Shown piece by piece: positions 1-7,717 of a DNA stretch of 41,045 bases. The position numbers and the translations under genes are program-made. The DNA is from Candidatus Peribacteraceae bacterium (GTDB lineage Bacteria > Patescibacteriota > Gracilibacteria > Peribacterales > Peribacteraceae): contig JAQVVD010000011.1 in NCBI GenBank assembly GCA_028699155.1, positions 1 to 41,045 of the forward strand. The letters run 5' to 3'. Each line of letters starts with the position of its first letter. The first letter of the stretch is position 1. Under the pieces are notes generated by a model, which did no database searches, was not told where the DNA came from, and saw only the letters and a list, made by a program, of their open reading frames with translations.

Positions 1-822
1 CACACGCACTGGGCATGCCCGGAGATGCAGGAGCTCTTCGACAGGCGGGCGAACGGCTGGCGCGAAGATCCGACGGTGCTGGAGATGGTATCGCGCGATT
101 TCGATGACAGCGAGCTCTGGGAAGCGCACATGGCCGCCAAGCGGCGACTGATCAACGAAGTGAACAAGCACTCTGCGATTCCGTTCGACGAGCATCACCT
201 GACCATCGCATCTGCGCGCAGGGTCGTGCCGTACAAACGTCCGGAGTTACTCTACACCAACTTAGAACGCCTCAAGGAAATCTGCTGCGGGCGCGTGCAG
301 ATCATCCATGCGGGCAATGCACATCCGAGCGATCCTTTCTCACAGGGGGTTATCCAGCGTATGGTCCAGCGCGCGCATGAGATCAAAGATTCCGTGCGCA
401 TCGTGTACCTGGAGAACTACAACCCGGAACTGGCGAAGATGCTGGTTTCCGGAGCGGATGTGTGGCTCAATACACCGACCCGCCTGCACGAAGCATCCGG
501 TACATCGGGCATGAAAGCGTGTCTCAACGGCGTGCTCAATCTCTCCACGCTGGACGGCTGGTGGATCGAAGGCTACGGGCGCGATTCCGAAGCAGGCTGG
601 CGCATCGGTCCGCTCGCGCAGGCGCTCGACGCGGAGGAGCATAGGAAAGTCGATGCGGAAGATCTCTACACGCAGCTCCAGTACGAAGTGGTCCACGAGT
701 ACTACTACAAGGAGCGCAGGCGCTGGATTCGTCGCATGAAGCGATCGATCGCGCTCATGTCGTATTTCAGCACGCAACGATGCGTGCAGGAGTATCTGCA
801 GAAAGCGTGGAACGTCAATTGA
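1..822 (+). CDS. glgP: alpha-glucan (glycogen/maltodextrin) phosphorylase, C-terminal part
   Basis: The reading frame is open from base 1 and begins H-T-H-W-A-C-P-E-M, so the 5' part lies outside the window. The enzyme (GT35 family, PLP-dependent) releases glucose-1-phosphate from alpha-1,4-glucans in the cytoplasm. The visible C-terminal catalytic region holds the family signature EASGTSGMKACLNGVLN, whose Lys (codon 514-516) is the expected Schiff-base site for PLP. It is followed by LSTLDGWWIEGYG, typical of the short bacterial alpha-glucan phosphorylases. Upstream, ASARRVVPYKRPELL and QIIHAGNAHPSD also match the family. The stop is TGA and overlaps the convergent transporter gene by 8 bp. 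The family call is firm. The exact substrate (glycogen or maltodextrin) cannot be read from this fragment. Confidence 0.93.
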   Translation, partial: HTHWACPEMQELFDRRANGWREDPTVLEMVSRDFDDSELWEAHMAAKRRLINEVNKHSAIPFDEHHLTIASARRVVPYKRPELLYTNLERLKEICCGRVQIIHAGNAHPSDPFSQGVIQRMVQRAHEIKDSVRIVYLENYNPELAKMLVSGADVWLNTPTRLHEASGTSGMKACLNGVLNLSTLDGWWIEGYGRDSEAGWRIGPLAQALDAEEHRKVDAEDLYTQLQYEVVHEYYYKERRRWIRRMKRSIALMSYFSTQRCVQEYLQKAWNVN

Positions 823-1636
823 TCGTGAGCGGCGCCGCTTCTTCCGTGTGCGTTGCATCCAGATACTCCTCCGTGTGCGGTTCATGGAAGAGCGTTGTCA
901 TAGCGTAAATCACCATCATCCCGGTGATCAGCAGTACGAATTGGACGAGTGCCCTGCGCATGCCCGTTTCCTTATGGAGTTCAGGCATCAAATCCGTTCC
1001 CGCAATGTACAGGAAGTTCCCTGCCGCAATGGGGAGGAGAAATGTTTCAATGTTGGGGATGCCGCCGCTTGTGACCAGCACGAGCGCTGCGCCCAGGAAG
1101 GCCGTAATTGCGGACAGAAAGTTCAGGAAGAGCGCTTTGCGTTTGGAGTACCCGCTGTAGAGCAAGACGGCGAAATCACCGATTTCCTGCGGTATCTCGT
1201 GGAATACGACCGCAGTCGTCGTTGCGATGCCCATGGGTACGCTGACGAGGAAGCTGCCTGCGATCAGGATGCCATCCAGGAAGTTGTGCACGCCGTCGCC
1301 GATCACATTCATCATGCCGACCGGATGAATGTTATTCCTGCACTCAAGGTCGTGGCAGTGCCGCCAGTGGATGAGTTTCTCCAGCAGGAATGACCCGGCG
1401 ATTCCTGTGAGTATCAGGACGAGCTGCATGTGGAATGCAGCGTGGTTCTCCGCCATTTCCGGAATCATATGGAGGAACACCGCGCCGAGGAGCGTCCCTG
1501 CAGAGAGGCTCACGAATGGGATGAGCCAGTGTTTCACCAGAGATGCATGGAGCGAGAATATGACCACTCCGATGAGTGAGATGATGCTGACGAAAAAGAT
1601 GCTGCTGAACGCGTAGAGGAGAATCTGATGTTCCAT
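815..1636 (-). CDS. ZIP-family divalent metal transporter
   Basis: This is a polytopic membrane protein of about 273 aa with roughly eight hydrophobic segments. It carries the two metal-site helices of ZIP transporters: HNFLDG in TM4 and HEIPQEIGD in TM5. A His-rich loop, HWRHCHDLECRNNIHP, precedes TM4. ZIP proteins import Zn2+ or related metals into the cytoplasm, and bacterial members of this shape resemble ZupT-like proteins. I choose the ATG at 1636 (MEHQILLYAF) over the upstream ATG at 1684. A -10-like TACACT (1647-1652, minus strand) ends 10 nt before it, and the 16 extra residues look non-homologous. The last codons overlap the phosphorylase stop. The metal specificity is not visible. 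Confidence 0.9.
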   Translation of the reverse strand: MEHQILLYAFSSIFFVSIISLIGVVIFSLHASLVKHWLIPFVSLSAGTLLGAVFLHMIPEMAENHAAFHMQLVLILTGIAGSFLLEKLIHWRHCHDLECRNNIHPVGMMNVIGDGVHNFLDGILIAGSFLVSVPMGIATTTAVVFHEIPQEIGDFAVLLYSGYSKRKALFLNFLSAITAFLGAALVLVTSGGIPNIETFLLPIAAGNFLYIAGTDLMPELHKETGMRRALVQFVLLITGMMVIYAMTTLFHEPHTEEYLDATHTEEAAPLTIN

Positions 1637-1732
1637 ACGTGGGCGCAGTGTAATAGAGGCGCGAGTATTTACCATGAAATTCATGCCGAAAATGTATCCG
1701 CAGAAGCGGGGCAGCTCGGCACTGCGCGTGCG

Positions 1733-2554
1733 TCATGCGAAGACGATATTCACGATTGCCGCGCTGGCAAGAACCACGAGCAACCCTATTGCAACACGGA
1801 GAATGAGGTTCCGCGCTTTCTGGTACTGGTCGTCATTCCCCATGTTCAGGATCATCATAATTCCTGCGATGACGATGAAGATCACGGCTAGGAGCCCTAC
1901 GAATCCGAGGATCGCATTCACGATCGGGACGATGACGTCAGAGACGAATGTTCCCGGCGACATGTCATCAACGATCGCCGCTTTGATGGGGACGCGCAGG
2001 ACGATAATGGTGAAGCCGGAAACAGCTGCGATCACTGCAGTGCGCATCTGTGCGCTTCCTTGGTCACTGCCGTAACTCACCACGGCCCGTATGCCGCTCA
2101 CGATGAGCATGAGGATAGCGATGACCGCTGCGATGCTGCTGAGCCAGTCGGCGATGCCGATGATTTCCGGAGACAAGTCGCCGTAGGAAATGGCGCCGCC
2201 CAGACTGAATCCGCCGGGCTCCAGCGCCGTTCGGATCACGCCTGCAAGGGCGGCGAGCATGATCGCCAGGATGCCTCCTATGAGTGCGCGGCGTGCGGTT
2301 GTCATTTCCTCCTCACCCTGGCTGAAGACCATGGCCAAGCCAGATGCGACAACAACCAGAATGGCGATGCCTGTCACAATGGGGACGAAGAGTAACGCGA
2401 CTCCTTCTGCGATCGTTTCGAAATTGGTTCCGAACATCATAAGCCTCCCCCCCGCAGCTGCCTGAATTCCCTGGTTCGGATCATATGCCAGTGCACGCTG
2501 CGGGAGCAGCGTGGAGCAGAGGAGCGCGATGTGATGGAGCGTTGCAAAACTCAT
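1733..2554 (-). CDS. TrbC/VirB2 (T4SS-pilin-like) membrane protein with three pilin repeats
   Basis: This 273-aa membrane protein has an N-terminal signal-like segment (cleavage possible after ALA-Y) and about six hydrophobic helices. The helices form three similar hairpins: two hydrophobic segments joined by a short polar loop with a small basic motif (EEEMTTARRALIGG, DQGSAQMRTAVIA, DDQYQKARNLILR). This is the pattern of CPR proteins of the T4SS_pilin/TrbC-VirB2 group, usually found as one hairpin per protein. The start ATG overlaps the stop of the upstream gene as ATGA (2551-2554), so the two are co-translated. The role is inferred: a membrane component of a pilus-like or secretion-like assembly. 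No VirB4-type ATPase is in this window. Confidence is good for the fold type and low for the function. Confidence 0.7.
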   Translation of the reverse strand: MSFATLHHIALLCSTLLPQRALAYDPNQGIQAAAGGRLMMFGTNFETIAEGVALLFVPIVTGIAILVVVASGLAMVFSQGEEEMTTARRALIGGILAIMLAALAGVIRTALEPGGFSLGGAISYGDLSPEIIGIADWLSSIAAVIAILMLIVSGIRAVVSYGSDQGSAQMRTAVIAAVSGFTIIVLRVPIKAAIVDDMSPGTFVSDVIVPIVNAILGFVGLLAVIFIVIAGIMMILNMGNDDQYQKARNLILRVAIGLLVVLASAAIVNIVFA

Positions 2555-3342
2555 GCGGGGAGGAGCACTTGGATGAGACCAAGAGAGAGTGCGATGATGA
2601 CAACGGCGACCAGGGAGCTGATGATGATGGATTTTGCCTTATCCTTCAGGCTCTCATTGACGGAGACGATGAGTAGGATGCCGGCAACGATGATGGCAAC
2701 GACGGCAAGAATTCCGAAGAGCACGCCGAGGAAGTTGGCAATGCCGACAATCTCCTGATTGATTCCGTGATTGAAGGAGCCTGGCGCGACCATCTGCAGC
2801 ACCGGTGCACCAAGCATGACCAATGCGGCGCCGATGAAGCTACGGATCAGGTTGCCGCGTGCGGCGGTCATGCTTCCTTCGTCCGTCGAAAGGAGCAGTC
2901 GTATGCCCTGAACGACGATGTTCAGGAGCAGGACTGCCCCGGTGAGCTGGACGATGTACGTCACAATGCTGGTAAGGATGCTCTGCTCTACATTCACCGG
3001 GTCAATGACGCCTTCTGTGCCGAAACTCTGCGTGATCACATATGCCCCGAGTACGATTGTCGCGCCTGCAAATACCTGCAGGTACGCGGTCATCGCCTCG
3101 GTCATGGCGCTGTCTTTCCTGCTCTCCGCGGCAAGTTTGATGCTGTAGAAGACGAGCGCCGCGAACAGGAACCCGCCGAATGCCAGGATCAGGTTATTGA
3201 CGATGGCGTCGCGGAAATGCCCGGCCAGGTCACTGGTGCACGTCAGGCTGGTTATGCACGGGTTGATGCCCTGTGCATGGCACGCTGCCGGCACGAGAAT
3301 CCCGGTCAGGAATCCGATGGCTCTGAGGGAAAACGAGCGCAT
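2551..3342 (-). CDS. TrbC/VirB2 (T4SS-pilin-like) membrane protein, signal peptide and repeated TM hairpins
   Basis: This 263-aa protein has an N-terminal signal peptide (about residues 1-23, ending ACHAQ) and a small Cys pair (NPCITSLTC) after it. Hydrophobic hairpins follow; the second and third contain GSMTAARGNLIRSFIGAA and NESLKDKAKSIIISS. They match the pilin-type hairpin of the next gene, so the two proteins are likely paralogous and act together in the inner membrane. A TATAAT -10 (3351-3356, minus) ends 8 nt before the ATG at 3342, giving an essentially leaderless mRNA. The downstream partner overlaps by four bases. A function in secretion or pilus assembly is inferred from the family only. 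Confidence 0.7.
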   Translation of the reverse strand: MRSFSLRAIGFLTGILVPAACHAQGINPCITSLTCTSDLAGHFRDAIVNNLILAFGGFLFAALVFYSIKLAAESRKDSAMTEAMTAYLQVFAGATIVLGAYVITQSFGTEGVIDPVNVEQSILTSIVTYIVQLTGAVLLLNIVVQGIRLLLSTDEGSMTAARGNLIRSFIGAALVMLGAPVLQMVAPGSFNHGINQEIVGIANFLGVLFGILAVVAIIVAGILLIVSVNESLKDKAKSIIISSLVAVVIIALSLGLIQVLLPA

Positions 3343-3350
3343 ATCAGAGT

Positions 3351-3379
3351 ATTATACAACAAAGAGCGCAGGATTTCCA
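3351..3379 (-). promoter_or_regulatory. promoter of the pilin-like operon
   Basis: On the minus strand a perfect TATAAT (3356 to 3351) is preceded by a weak -35, TGGAAA (3379-3374), with a 17-nt spacer. The start codon of the 263-aa pilin-like protein comes 8 nt after the -10, so the transcript should be leaderless or nearly so. Confidence 0.6.
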
Positions 3380-3403
3380 GCGCACAGTGCTCAAGACCGT
3401 GCG

Positions 3404-3431
3404 TTGAGCGATGCGGCGATTCGTGTACAAT
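3404..3431 (+). promoter_or_regulatory. promoter of the BAX-inhibitor-1-like gene
   Basis: TTGAGC (3404-3409), a 16-nt spacer and TACAAT (3426-3431) form a good sigma-70-type promoter. The ATG at 3441 lies 9 nt after the -10, again implying a leaderless mRNA. It also argues against the upstream start codon at 3411, which would lie inside the promoter. Confidence 0.6.
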
Positions 3432-3440
3432 AGCAGCACT

Positions 3441-4133
3441 ATGCAGACATTCGATACAACAAGGAGCCGCCCTCTCTCGCTCGCAGCCTCCACAGAGGCG
3501 CAGACGTACGCTCTCTTTGCGCTTGCCATGGGGCTGACGGTCCTGGGCGTCTTCATCGGCGCGCAGTACACAAACGCGATCCTGAGCGGCGGGTTCCACA
3601 TGATGCTCCTGATTGCGGAGTTGGCGATCATCCTGACTGCGCGGTTCTGGATGGAGCGTTCGCCGCTCAATTACCTCCTCTTCGGGCTCTTTCCGCTGCT
3701 CTCCGGCATCACAGTTGCGCCGTTTCTCAGCGCAGTCATGATCGGTTACGAGAACGGTCAGCTGATTCTTCTGAATGCGCTCGGGGCAACCGGCTTCATG
3801 GCGGTGGCTGCCGCGGTGTTCGCCCGGGTGACTCCCTGGGATCTGGGCGCAATGGGACGGGCGCTCTTCTTCGCCCTCCTCGGCCTCATTGCATTCGCAC
3901 TGCTCCAGATCTTCGTGCCTTCCCTGCGCACGCAGCAGGCGGAACTGATCATTTCCGGTGCGGGAATTGTCATCTTCGCACTCTTCACCGCATTCGACAT
4001 GCAGCGGATTGAGCGAATGGGGAAACTGGGCGCCAACCCATTCCTGCTGGCACTGAGCCTCTACCTCGATATCTTCAACCTCTTCCTCTACCTGCTGCGC
4101 TTCATGATTGCCCTCTCAGGGAATCGCAGGTAG
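3441..4133 (+). CDS. BAX inhibitor-1 (BI-1/YccA) family membrane protein
   Basis: This protein of about 230 aa has seven predicted hydrophobic segments, the number expected for BI-1 proteins (UPF0005, YccA/YbhL type). The C-terminal stretch LSLYLDIFNLFLYLLRFM is the family hallmark, and the segment before it, FTAFDMQRIERMG, also fits. Bacterial members are inner-membrane proteins linked to Ca2+ leak or to modulation of FtsH proteolysis; which applies here is unknown. The start at ATG 3441 is chosen because a -10 (TACAAT, 3426-3431) sits just upstream. The gene is transcribed divergently from the pilin-like pair. Family call firm, role uncertain. Confidence 0.87.
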   Translation: MQTFDTTRSRPLSLAASTEAQTYALFALAMGLTVLGVFIGAQYTNAILSGGFHMMLLIAELAIILTARFWMERSPLNYLLFGLFPLLSGITVAPFLSAVMIGYENGQLILLNALGATGFMAVAAAVFARVTPWDLGAMGRALFFALLGLIAFALLQIFVPSLRTQQAELIISGAGIVIFALFTAFDMQRIERMGKLGANPFLLALSLYLDIFNLFLYLLRFMIALSGNRR

Positions 4134-4179
4134 GGCGGCGAGAAGCAGGGTGTTTCATCGAGATAATTGCAGATCAGTT

Positions 4180-4208
4180 TTGACATAATGTAAAAAAAAT
4201 ATTATAAT
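4180..4208 (+). promoter_or_regulatory. consensus sigma-70 promoter for the VanW gene
   Basis: TTGACA (4180-4185), 17 nt, TATAAT (4203-4208): both hexamers match the consensus exactly with ideal spacing, in a locally AT-rich stretch. Transcription should start near 4215, leaving a leader of about 40 nt before the ATG at 4256. The leader has no Shine-Dalgarno sequence. This is one of the strongest promoters in the window. Confidence 0.85.
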
Positions 4209-4255
4209 ATAACAAACATCAGATCAAACAACATCCATACACATTACTCACTCCT

Positions 4256-5632
4256 ATGAAGAACACACACAAATCCCTGCTCGCCCGCGTGCGTTTCGAC
4301 TGCGAGGAACTCGCGGCACTTCTCGGCATAGCCCTGCTGCTCTTCTGCGGCGTGCGGGGAGCGGTGCGCCTGCAATCCGACTCGCTCATCGGGTCGTTTC
4401 TGACGGGAACGCAGGGCGTGTTCGCAGAAGGGAACCCGCAGACAGAACGCATTGCCGATCGCCTGGGCAAACGCCTCGCGGCGAAAGGAATCAGGCACTC
4501 GCAGGCGGCTTTGAGCAATGCCGTGGCAACGCGGCAGGTGCTCCTGAAGAGGAAGACTGATGTACAGATCCGGCACGGAGACGGGACCCAGGAATCCTGG
4601 CAGATGAGCGTGGCTGCGGAGCCGCTGCTCGTGCGACCGGTGTTCTCCCAGAAAGAAGCGGCGTTCGAACTCGATGCAGAACGCATACGCCAGATGCTCC
4701 AGGAGAGAGTGGGTGAGCTCGTTCCTCCTGTCGATGCGCGGATCACCGGCGTAGAGGAGCGCGATGGATTCCTGCGCATTACAACCGATGGCGTGGCGAA
4801 GGAGGGGGATGTGCTGGATGAAGCTGCAGCGAACGACATCCTTTTCAATGCATTGCAGGATGGGACCGAACACGCATCTCTCATTGTCCAGAGAGTGTCC
4901 GGGCAACTCATCAATGAGACAGAGCGGGATCTGGGGCAACTCATGCTCCTCGGGACAGGGCGATCGAATTTCGCCGGGTCCACATGGGCCAGGTCCCAGA
5001 ACGTGCGCAAGGCACTGCGCGAACATGTCAACAACACGCTCGTTACGTCCGGGGCGACGTTCTCGTTCAACCAGACGCTGGAACGCCCCGTGACAACGGG
5101 GAACGGCTGGTACATGGCGAAAGTCATTGTGAACGGCGTCGATCTTGTCATGGCGCCCGGGGGCGGCATCTGCCAGGCGTCTACCACCGTTTTCCGTGCG
5201 ATGACCAATGCAGGGTTTACCGCTGAGGAACGCAAGGCGCACAGCCTGTACGTGACGTACTACGAGGAGTACGGGGTGGGAATCGATGCCACGGTGTTCC
5301 CGGGGGCGCAGGATCTTACCTTCGTGAACGATACCGGGAATTACCTGATCGTGCAGGCGTACGACGATGGGTATGACGCAGTGGTGAACATCTACGGGAC
5401 GAGCGATGGGCGCAGAGTGAAACTGGAAGGTCCGTTCTTCTCCGGCAGCGCGCCGGAGCAGATCCTGCAAGGGCAGAAGAAGCTCTCGTCCAATGATATC
5501 GCGTGGCTGCAGGGAATCGAGTACGCAGACGGCAGCAGGAAGGAGAATCTCATCCTCTCGCGCTACAGGGCCATTCCGCGTTCCCTGCCGCAGAAGTATC
5601 TGCTGCATGCCGGTGCAGGGGAGGAATCGTAA
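4256..5632 (+). CDS. VanW family protein, membrane anchored
   Basis: This 458-aa protein has an N-terminal membrane segment (about residues 19-37) and then an extracytoplasmic region. The VanW domain fills the C-terminal half: NTLVTSGATFSFNQTL, then the Gly-rich GGGICQASTTVF (about residues 302-313), then AHSLYVTYYEEYGVGIDATVF. A less conserved region between (about 110-200) resembles the peptidoglycan-binding type domains often placed before VanW. VanW proteins occur near some vancomycin-resistance loci, but their reaction is not established; here nothing links it to resistance. The gene stands alone behind a consensus promoter. It is followed 74 bp later by the small basic protein and nusB. 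Confidence 0.9.
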   Translation: MKNTHKSLLARVRFDCEELAALLGIALLLFCGVRGAVRLQSDSLIGSFLTGTQGVFAEGNPQTERIADRLGKRLAAKGIRHSQAALSNAVATRQVLLKRKTDVQIRHGDGTQESWQMSVAAEPLLVRPVFSQKEAAFELDAERIRQMLQERVGELVPPVDARITGVEERDGFLRITTDGVAKEGDVLDEAAANDILFNALQDGTEHASLIVQRVSGQLINETERDLGQLMLLGTGRSNFAGSTWARSQNVRKALREHVNNTLVTSGATFSFNQTLERPVTTGNGWYMAKVIVNGVDLVMAPGGGICQASTTVFRAMTNAGFTAEERKAHSLYVTYYEEYGVGIDATVFPGAQDLTFVNDTGNYLIVQAYDDGYDAVVNIYGTSDGRRVKLEGPFFSGSAPEQILQGQKKLSSNDIAWLQGIEYADGSRKENLILSRYRAIPRSLPQKYLLHAGAGEES

Positions 5633-5706
5633 AAAAGGATTCCGAATTTCCTTTTCCTCATTGCGCAAATCGTCTACGCTACTGCGGCATTTCGTGATGC
5701 GTTCTT

Positions 5707-5892
5707 ATGTCCAAGCGTCCTACACCCAAGAAGCGGCGGGAAAAAAGCAGAGGGCGTACACAGTATTCCGTGTACGCGCAGAAGCAGACGCGCAGGCTCA
5801 CCGAACGTCAGCAGTCTCCGTATGCCAGCGTTGCAGAGCCGAAGCACAAGGAGAAGAAGGCGCTCAAAGGCATTACGAGAATTAAGGCGTAA
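5707..5892 (+). CDS. small, very basic 61-aa protein (possibly ribosome-associated)
   Basis: The 61-aa product is rich in Lys and Arg (MSKRPTPKKRREKSRGR at its start) with no hydrophobic segment. That fits a nucleic-acid-binding or ribosomal protein. It precedes nusB and rnc on the same strand, a place where rpmF (bL32) or other small ribosomal genes are sometimes found. However, the CxxC zinc ribbon of most bL32 proteins is absent, so I do not assign it. The reading frame is clean and ends TAA at 5892. It could also be a lineage-specific rRNA-binding protein. Confidence 0.6.
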   Translation: MSKRPTPKKRREKSRGRTQYSVYAQKQTRRLTERQQSPYASVAEPKHKEKKALKGITRIKA

Positions 5893-5990
5893 ATCATTGA
5901 GAATGCAGGAGGGAGAATTTAGAATGAGGCGGCAGTGTAGGGATGCCAGGCAATCATCACTCTGCATTCTCTCCTTTCACAAAATTCCCT
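5893..5990. repeat. intergenic palindromic repeat before nusB
   Basis: The 98-bp gap holds GAGAATGCAG (5899-5908) and its exact reverse complement CTGCATTCTC (5962-5971). Degenerate repeats of the same purine-rich words lie inside (GGGAGAATTTAGAATGAGG). The arrangement would allow a long hairpin in RNA or a cruciform in DNA. It belongs to the class of low-complexity palindromic spacers seen several times in this window. Confidence 0.6.
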
Positions 5991-6395
5991 ATGGCGCGCA
6001 AGCGGCACCTCTCCAGGATCGCAGTCATGCAGGCGCTCTTTGAGCATGAGAAACGCCCGGTAGATCCGCAGCAGTCGCTCGCACTCAACGCAGAGGACCT
6101 TGGGGATATGGACGATGTATTCGCACGGTCCCTCCTGGAGGGAGTTCTCTCCAAACAGAAAGATCTCCAGCGTACCATTCAGGAGCATGCGCCCGACTGG
6201 TCGCTCGATCGCATGGATCCGATTGCCAGGTGCACGCTGCTCGTCGGAGCGTACGAGCTGCTGTACGGCAATGATGCTCCTCCTGCGGTCGTGATGAACG
6301 AAGCGATTGAGATTGCCAAAGAATTCGGTACCGGGGAGAGCGGCAAGTTCGTGAACGGCGTCCTCAATGCGATCGCGCAGGGGAAGAAAGCGTAA
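5991..6395 (+). CDS. nusB: transcription antitermination factor NusB
   Basis: The 134-aa protein is the usual length for NusB. It starts with the family signature RKRHLSRIAVMQALFEHE. The C-terminal helices contain RCTLLVGAYELLYGNDAPPAVVMNEAIEIAKEFGTGESGKFVNGVLNAI, again diagnostic. NusB binds boxA RNA with NusE (ribosomal protein uS10) and promotes antitermination of rRNA operons. It is notable that rpsJ, coding for uS10, lies less than 1 kb downstream on the other strand. The ATG at 5991 is chosen because the RNA-binding N-terminus begins there and the upstream codons (from 5943) lie in a palindromic spacer. The gene lies between the small basic protein and rnc. Confidence 0.95.
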   Translation: MARKRHLSRIAVMQALFEHEKRPVDPQQSLALNAEDLGDMDDVFARSLLEGVLSKQKDLQRTIQEHAPDWSLDRMDPIARCTLLVGAYELLYGNDAPPAVVMNEAIEIAKEFGTGESGKFVNGVLNAIAQGKKA

Positions 6396-6431
6396 CGCAG
6401 ATACGTCCGATGTGTGTGGAGGCATCTTGCT

Positions 6432-6459
6432 TTGCTCATCCCTGTTTTCTCAGTACACT
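6432..6459 (+). promoter_or_regulatory. probable promoter of rnc
   Basis: TTGCTC (6432-6437), 16 nt, TACACT (6454-6459). The -10 ends 8 nt before the ATG at 6468, so rnc may be expressed from its own leaderless transcript in addition to read-through from nusB. Confidence 0.45.
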
Positions 6460-6467
6460 GGCTGCAT

Positions 6468-7160
6468 ATGAGTATGGCAGCTTCTTCCGTTTCACTTGAG
6501 AAGATGATCCAGGTGTCCTTTCGGGACAAGGATCTGCTGCAACAGGCGCTGACTCACAGGAGCGCGGTACGGGGCAGGGGAACGCTCAGCCACAACGAGC
6601 GCCTGGAGTTCCTGGGGGATGCCGTGCTTGAGCTGGTTGCGACCGAATACCTCTTCCAGTATCGCGAGAAGACAGAGGGGGAGCTCACGAGCTGGCGCGC
6701 CGCCCTTGTGAAGGGTGAGCATTTGGCTTCCGTAGCCAGGGAAATCAAGCTGGGTGACTACATTCATATGAGCAGAGGCGAGGAAGCGAGCGGAGGAAGA
6801 GAGAAAGAGTCGACCCTTGCCAATGCGCTGGAAGCTCTCATCGGAGCGATGTTTCTCGATCAGGGATACGAGGTTGCGCATCAGTTCTGCGACAGGTTCA
6901 TCCTCGTGCGCCTGAAGGGGTTGCTGGCACAGGGCAAGGACAAAGACGAGAAGAGCGTCTTCCAGGAACGCGCACAGGAGCAGACCGGCATCACGCCGCA
7001 CTATCAGGTGCTCTCGGACAGCGGACCTGACCATGACAAGACTTTCGTCTGCGCCGTCTTCATCGGCACAGAGCAGGTGGCGCAGGGGGAGGGGAACAGC
7101 AAGCAGCGCGCCGAACAGGAGGCGGCGAAAGCCGGCCTGAAAGTGAAGGGGTGGAAGTAG
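6468..7160 (+). CDS. rnc: ribonuclease III
   Basis: RNase III cleaves double-stranded RNA, for example the 16S and 23S precursor stems. The protein of about 230 aa has the catalytic domain signature HNERLEFLGDAVLEL (residues 42-56) with metal ligands E44, E47 and D51. The second metal motif LANALEALIGAMFLDQGYE follows, with E122. The position of E. coli D114 is Asn here, a substitution common in the family. The C-terminal double-stranded RNA-binding domain runs from about residue 160 (SVFQERAQEQTGITPHYQV) to the end (KQRAEQEAAKAGLK). The ATG at 6468 is preferred over the in-frame ATG at 6414 because a -10 element (6454-6459) lies between them. The gene ends 7 bp from the convergent rpsJ stop. 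Confidence 0.96.
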   Translation: MSMAASSVSLEKMIQVSFRDKDLLQQALTHRSAVRGRGTLSHNERLEFLGDAVLELVATEYLFQYREKTEGELTSWRAALVKGEHLASVAREIKLGDYIHMSRGEEASGGREKESTLANALEALIGAMFLDQGYEVAHQFCDRFILVRLKGLLAQGKDKDEKSVFQERAQEQTGITPHYQVLSDSGPDHDKTFVCAVFIGTEQVAQGEGNSKQRAEQEAAKAGLKVKGWK

Positions 7161-7167
7161 GATCACC

Positions 7168-7644
7168 TCACCCCATCTTGATTTCGATATCCACGCCGGA
7201 AGGCAGGCTGAGGCTCTGCAGGCTCTCTACCGTCTTGAACGTCGTCTCGCGCAGGTCGATGAGCCTCCTGTGCGTGCGCATCTCGAACTGGTCGCGGGCA
7301 TTCTTGTGCACGAACGTAGAGCGGTTCACTGTGAACTTGCGGATCTTGGTGGGGAGGGGGATCGGTCCGTGGACGACGGCGCCGGTCCGTTCCGCCGTAT
7401 CGATGATCTTGGTGCTCGCTTCATCCAGAATCACATGGTCAAACGCACTCAGGCGAATGCGAATGGATGCGACTTTGGGGGCATCGGTTTTCTTCTTCTG
7501 TTCGGGCTTTCTCTCCTCTCCTGCTTTCACTGCGGGTGCAGGCGCCTTCTTCATAGGTTTCGCAATCTTCTTCGCTGGCGCCGCTTTCTTCTTGGCAACG
7601 GGCTTCTTGGCAGCGGGGGAAGGTTTCTTCTTGGCGGGATTCAT
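7168..7644 (-). CDS. rpsJ: ribosomal protein uS10 with a Lys/Ala/Pro-rich N-terminal extension
   Basis: Residues from about 58 to the end are a complete uS10 ([19 protein letters not shown] ... [17 protein letters not shown] ... [14 protein letters not shown] ... [12 protein letters not shown]). uS10 is a 30S head protein and, as NusE, the partner of NusB in antitermination. The first 57 residues are an unusual low-complexity tail of Lys, Ala and Pro ([22 protein letters not shown]) absent from standard uS10 of about 100 aa. Similar tails are known on other CPR ribosomal proteins; they probably stay disordered and contact rRNA. The gene follows tuf as in the str/S10 arrangement, but the next gene is convergent rnc, so no rplC-type S10 cluster continues here. 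Confidence 0.95.
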   Translation of the reverse strand: MNPAKKKPSPAAKKPVAKKKAAPAKKIAKPMKKAPAPAVKAGEERKPEQKKKTDAPKVASIRIRLSAFDHVILDEASTKIIDTAERTGAVVHGPIPLPTKIRKFTVNRSTFVHKNARDQFEMRTHRRLIDLRETTFKTVESLQSLSLPSGVDIEIKMG

Positions 7645-7682
7645 AGCAGCGGGAGGGAAAGATCGGGGGAAGAAATGCCTGT

Positions 7683-7706
7683 GAGGGAGAGGTTTCCCTC
7701 TCCCTC
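7683..7706 (-). terminator. hairpin between tuf and rpsJ
   Basis: GAGGGAGAGG (7683-7692) and CCTCTCCCTC (7697-7706) form a perfect 10-bp stem with a 4-nt loop in the 73-bp tuf-rpsJ gap. No U-run follows on the minus strand. It may therefore act as a partial terminator or an RNA-processing or stability element that uncouples tuf from rpsJ levels, rather than a full stop. Confidence 0.5.
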
Positions 7707-7717
7707 AAGACAGTGAA

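Noticed and set aside
4219-5668. Long open frames on the minus strand opposite VanW (338 and 474 codons)
   Set aside because: They are antisense shadows of a GC-rich gene with clear VanW motifs. They have Arg/Ser- or His-rich compositions and no domains.
5707-5892. Assignment of the small basic protein as ribosomal protein bL32
   Set aside because: The place in the gene order is suggestive, but the sequence lacks the typical bL32 motif and zinc-binding cysteines.
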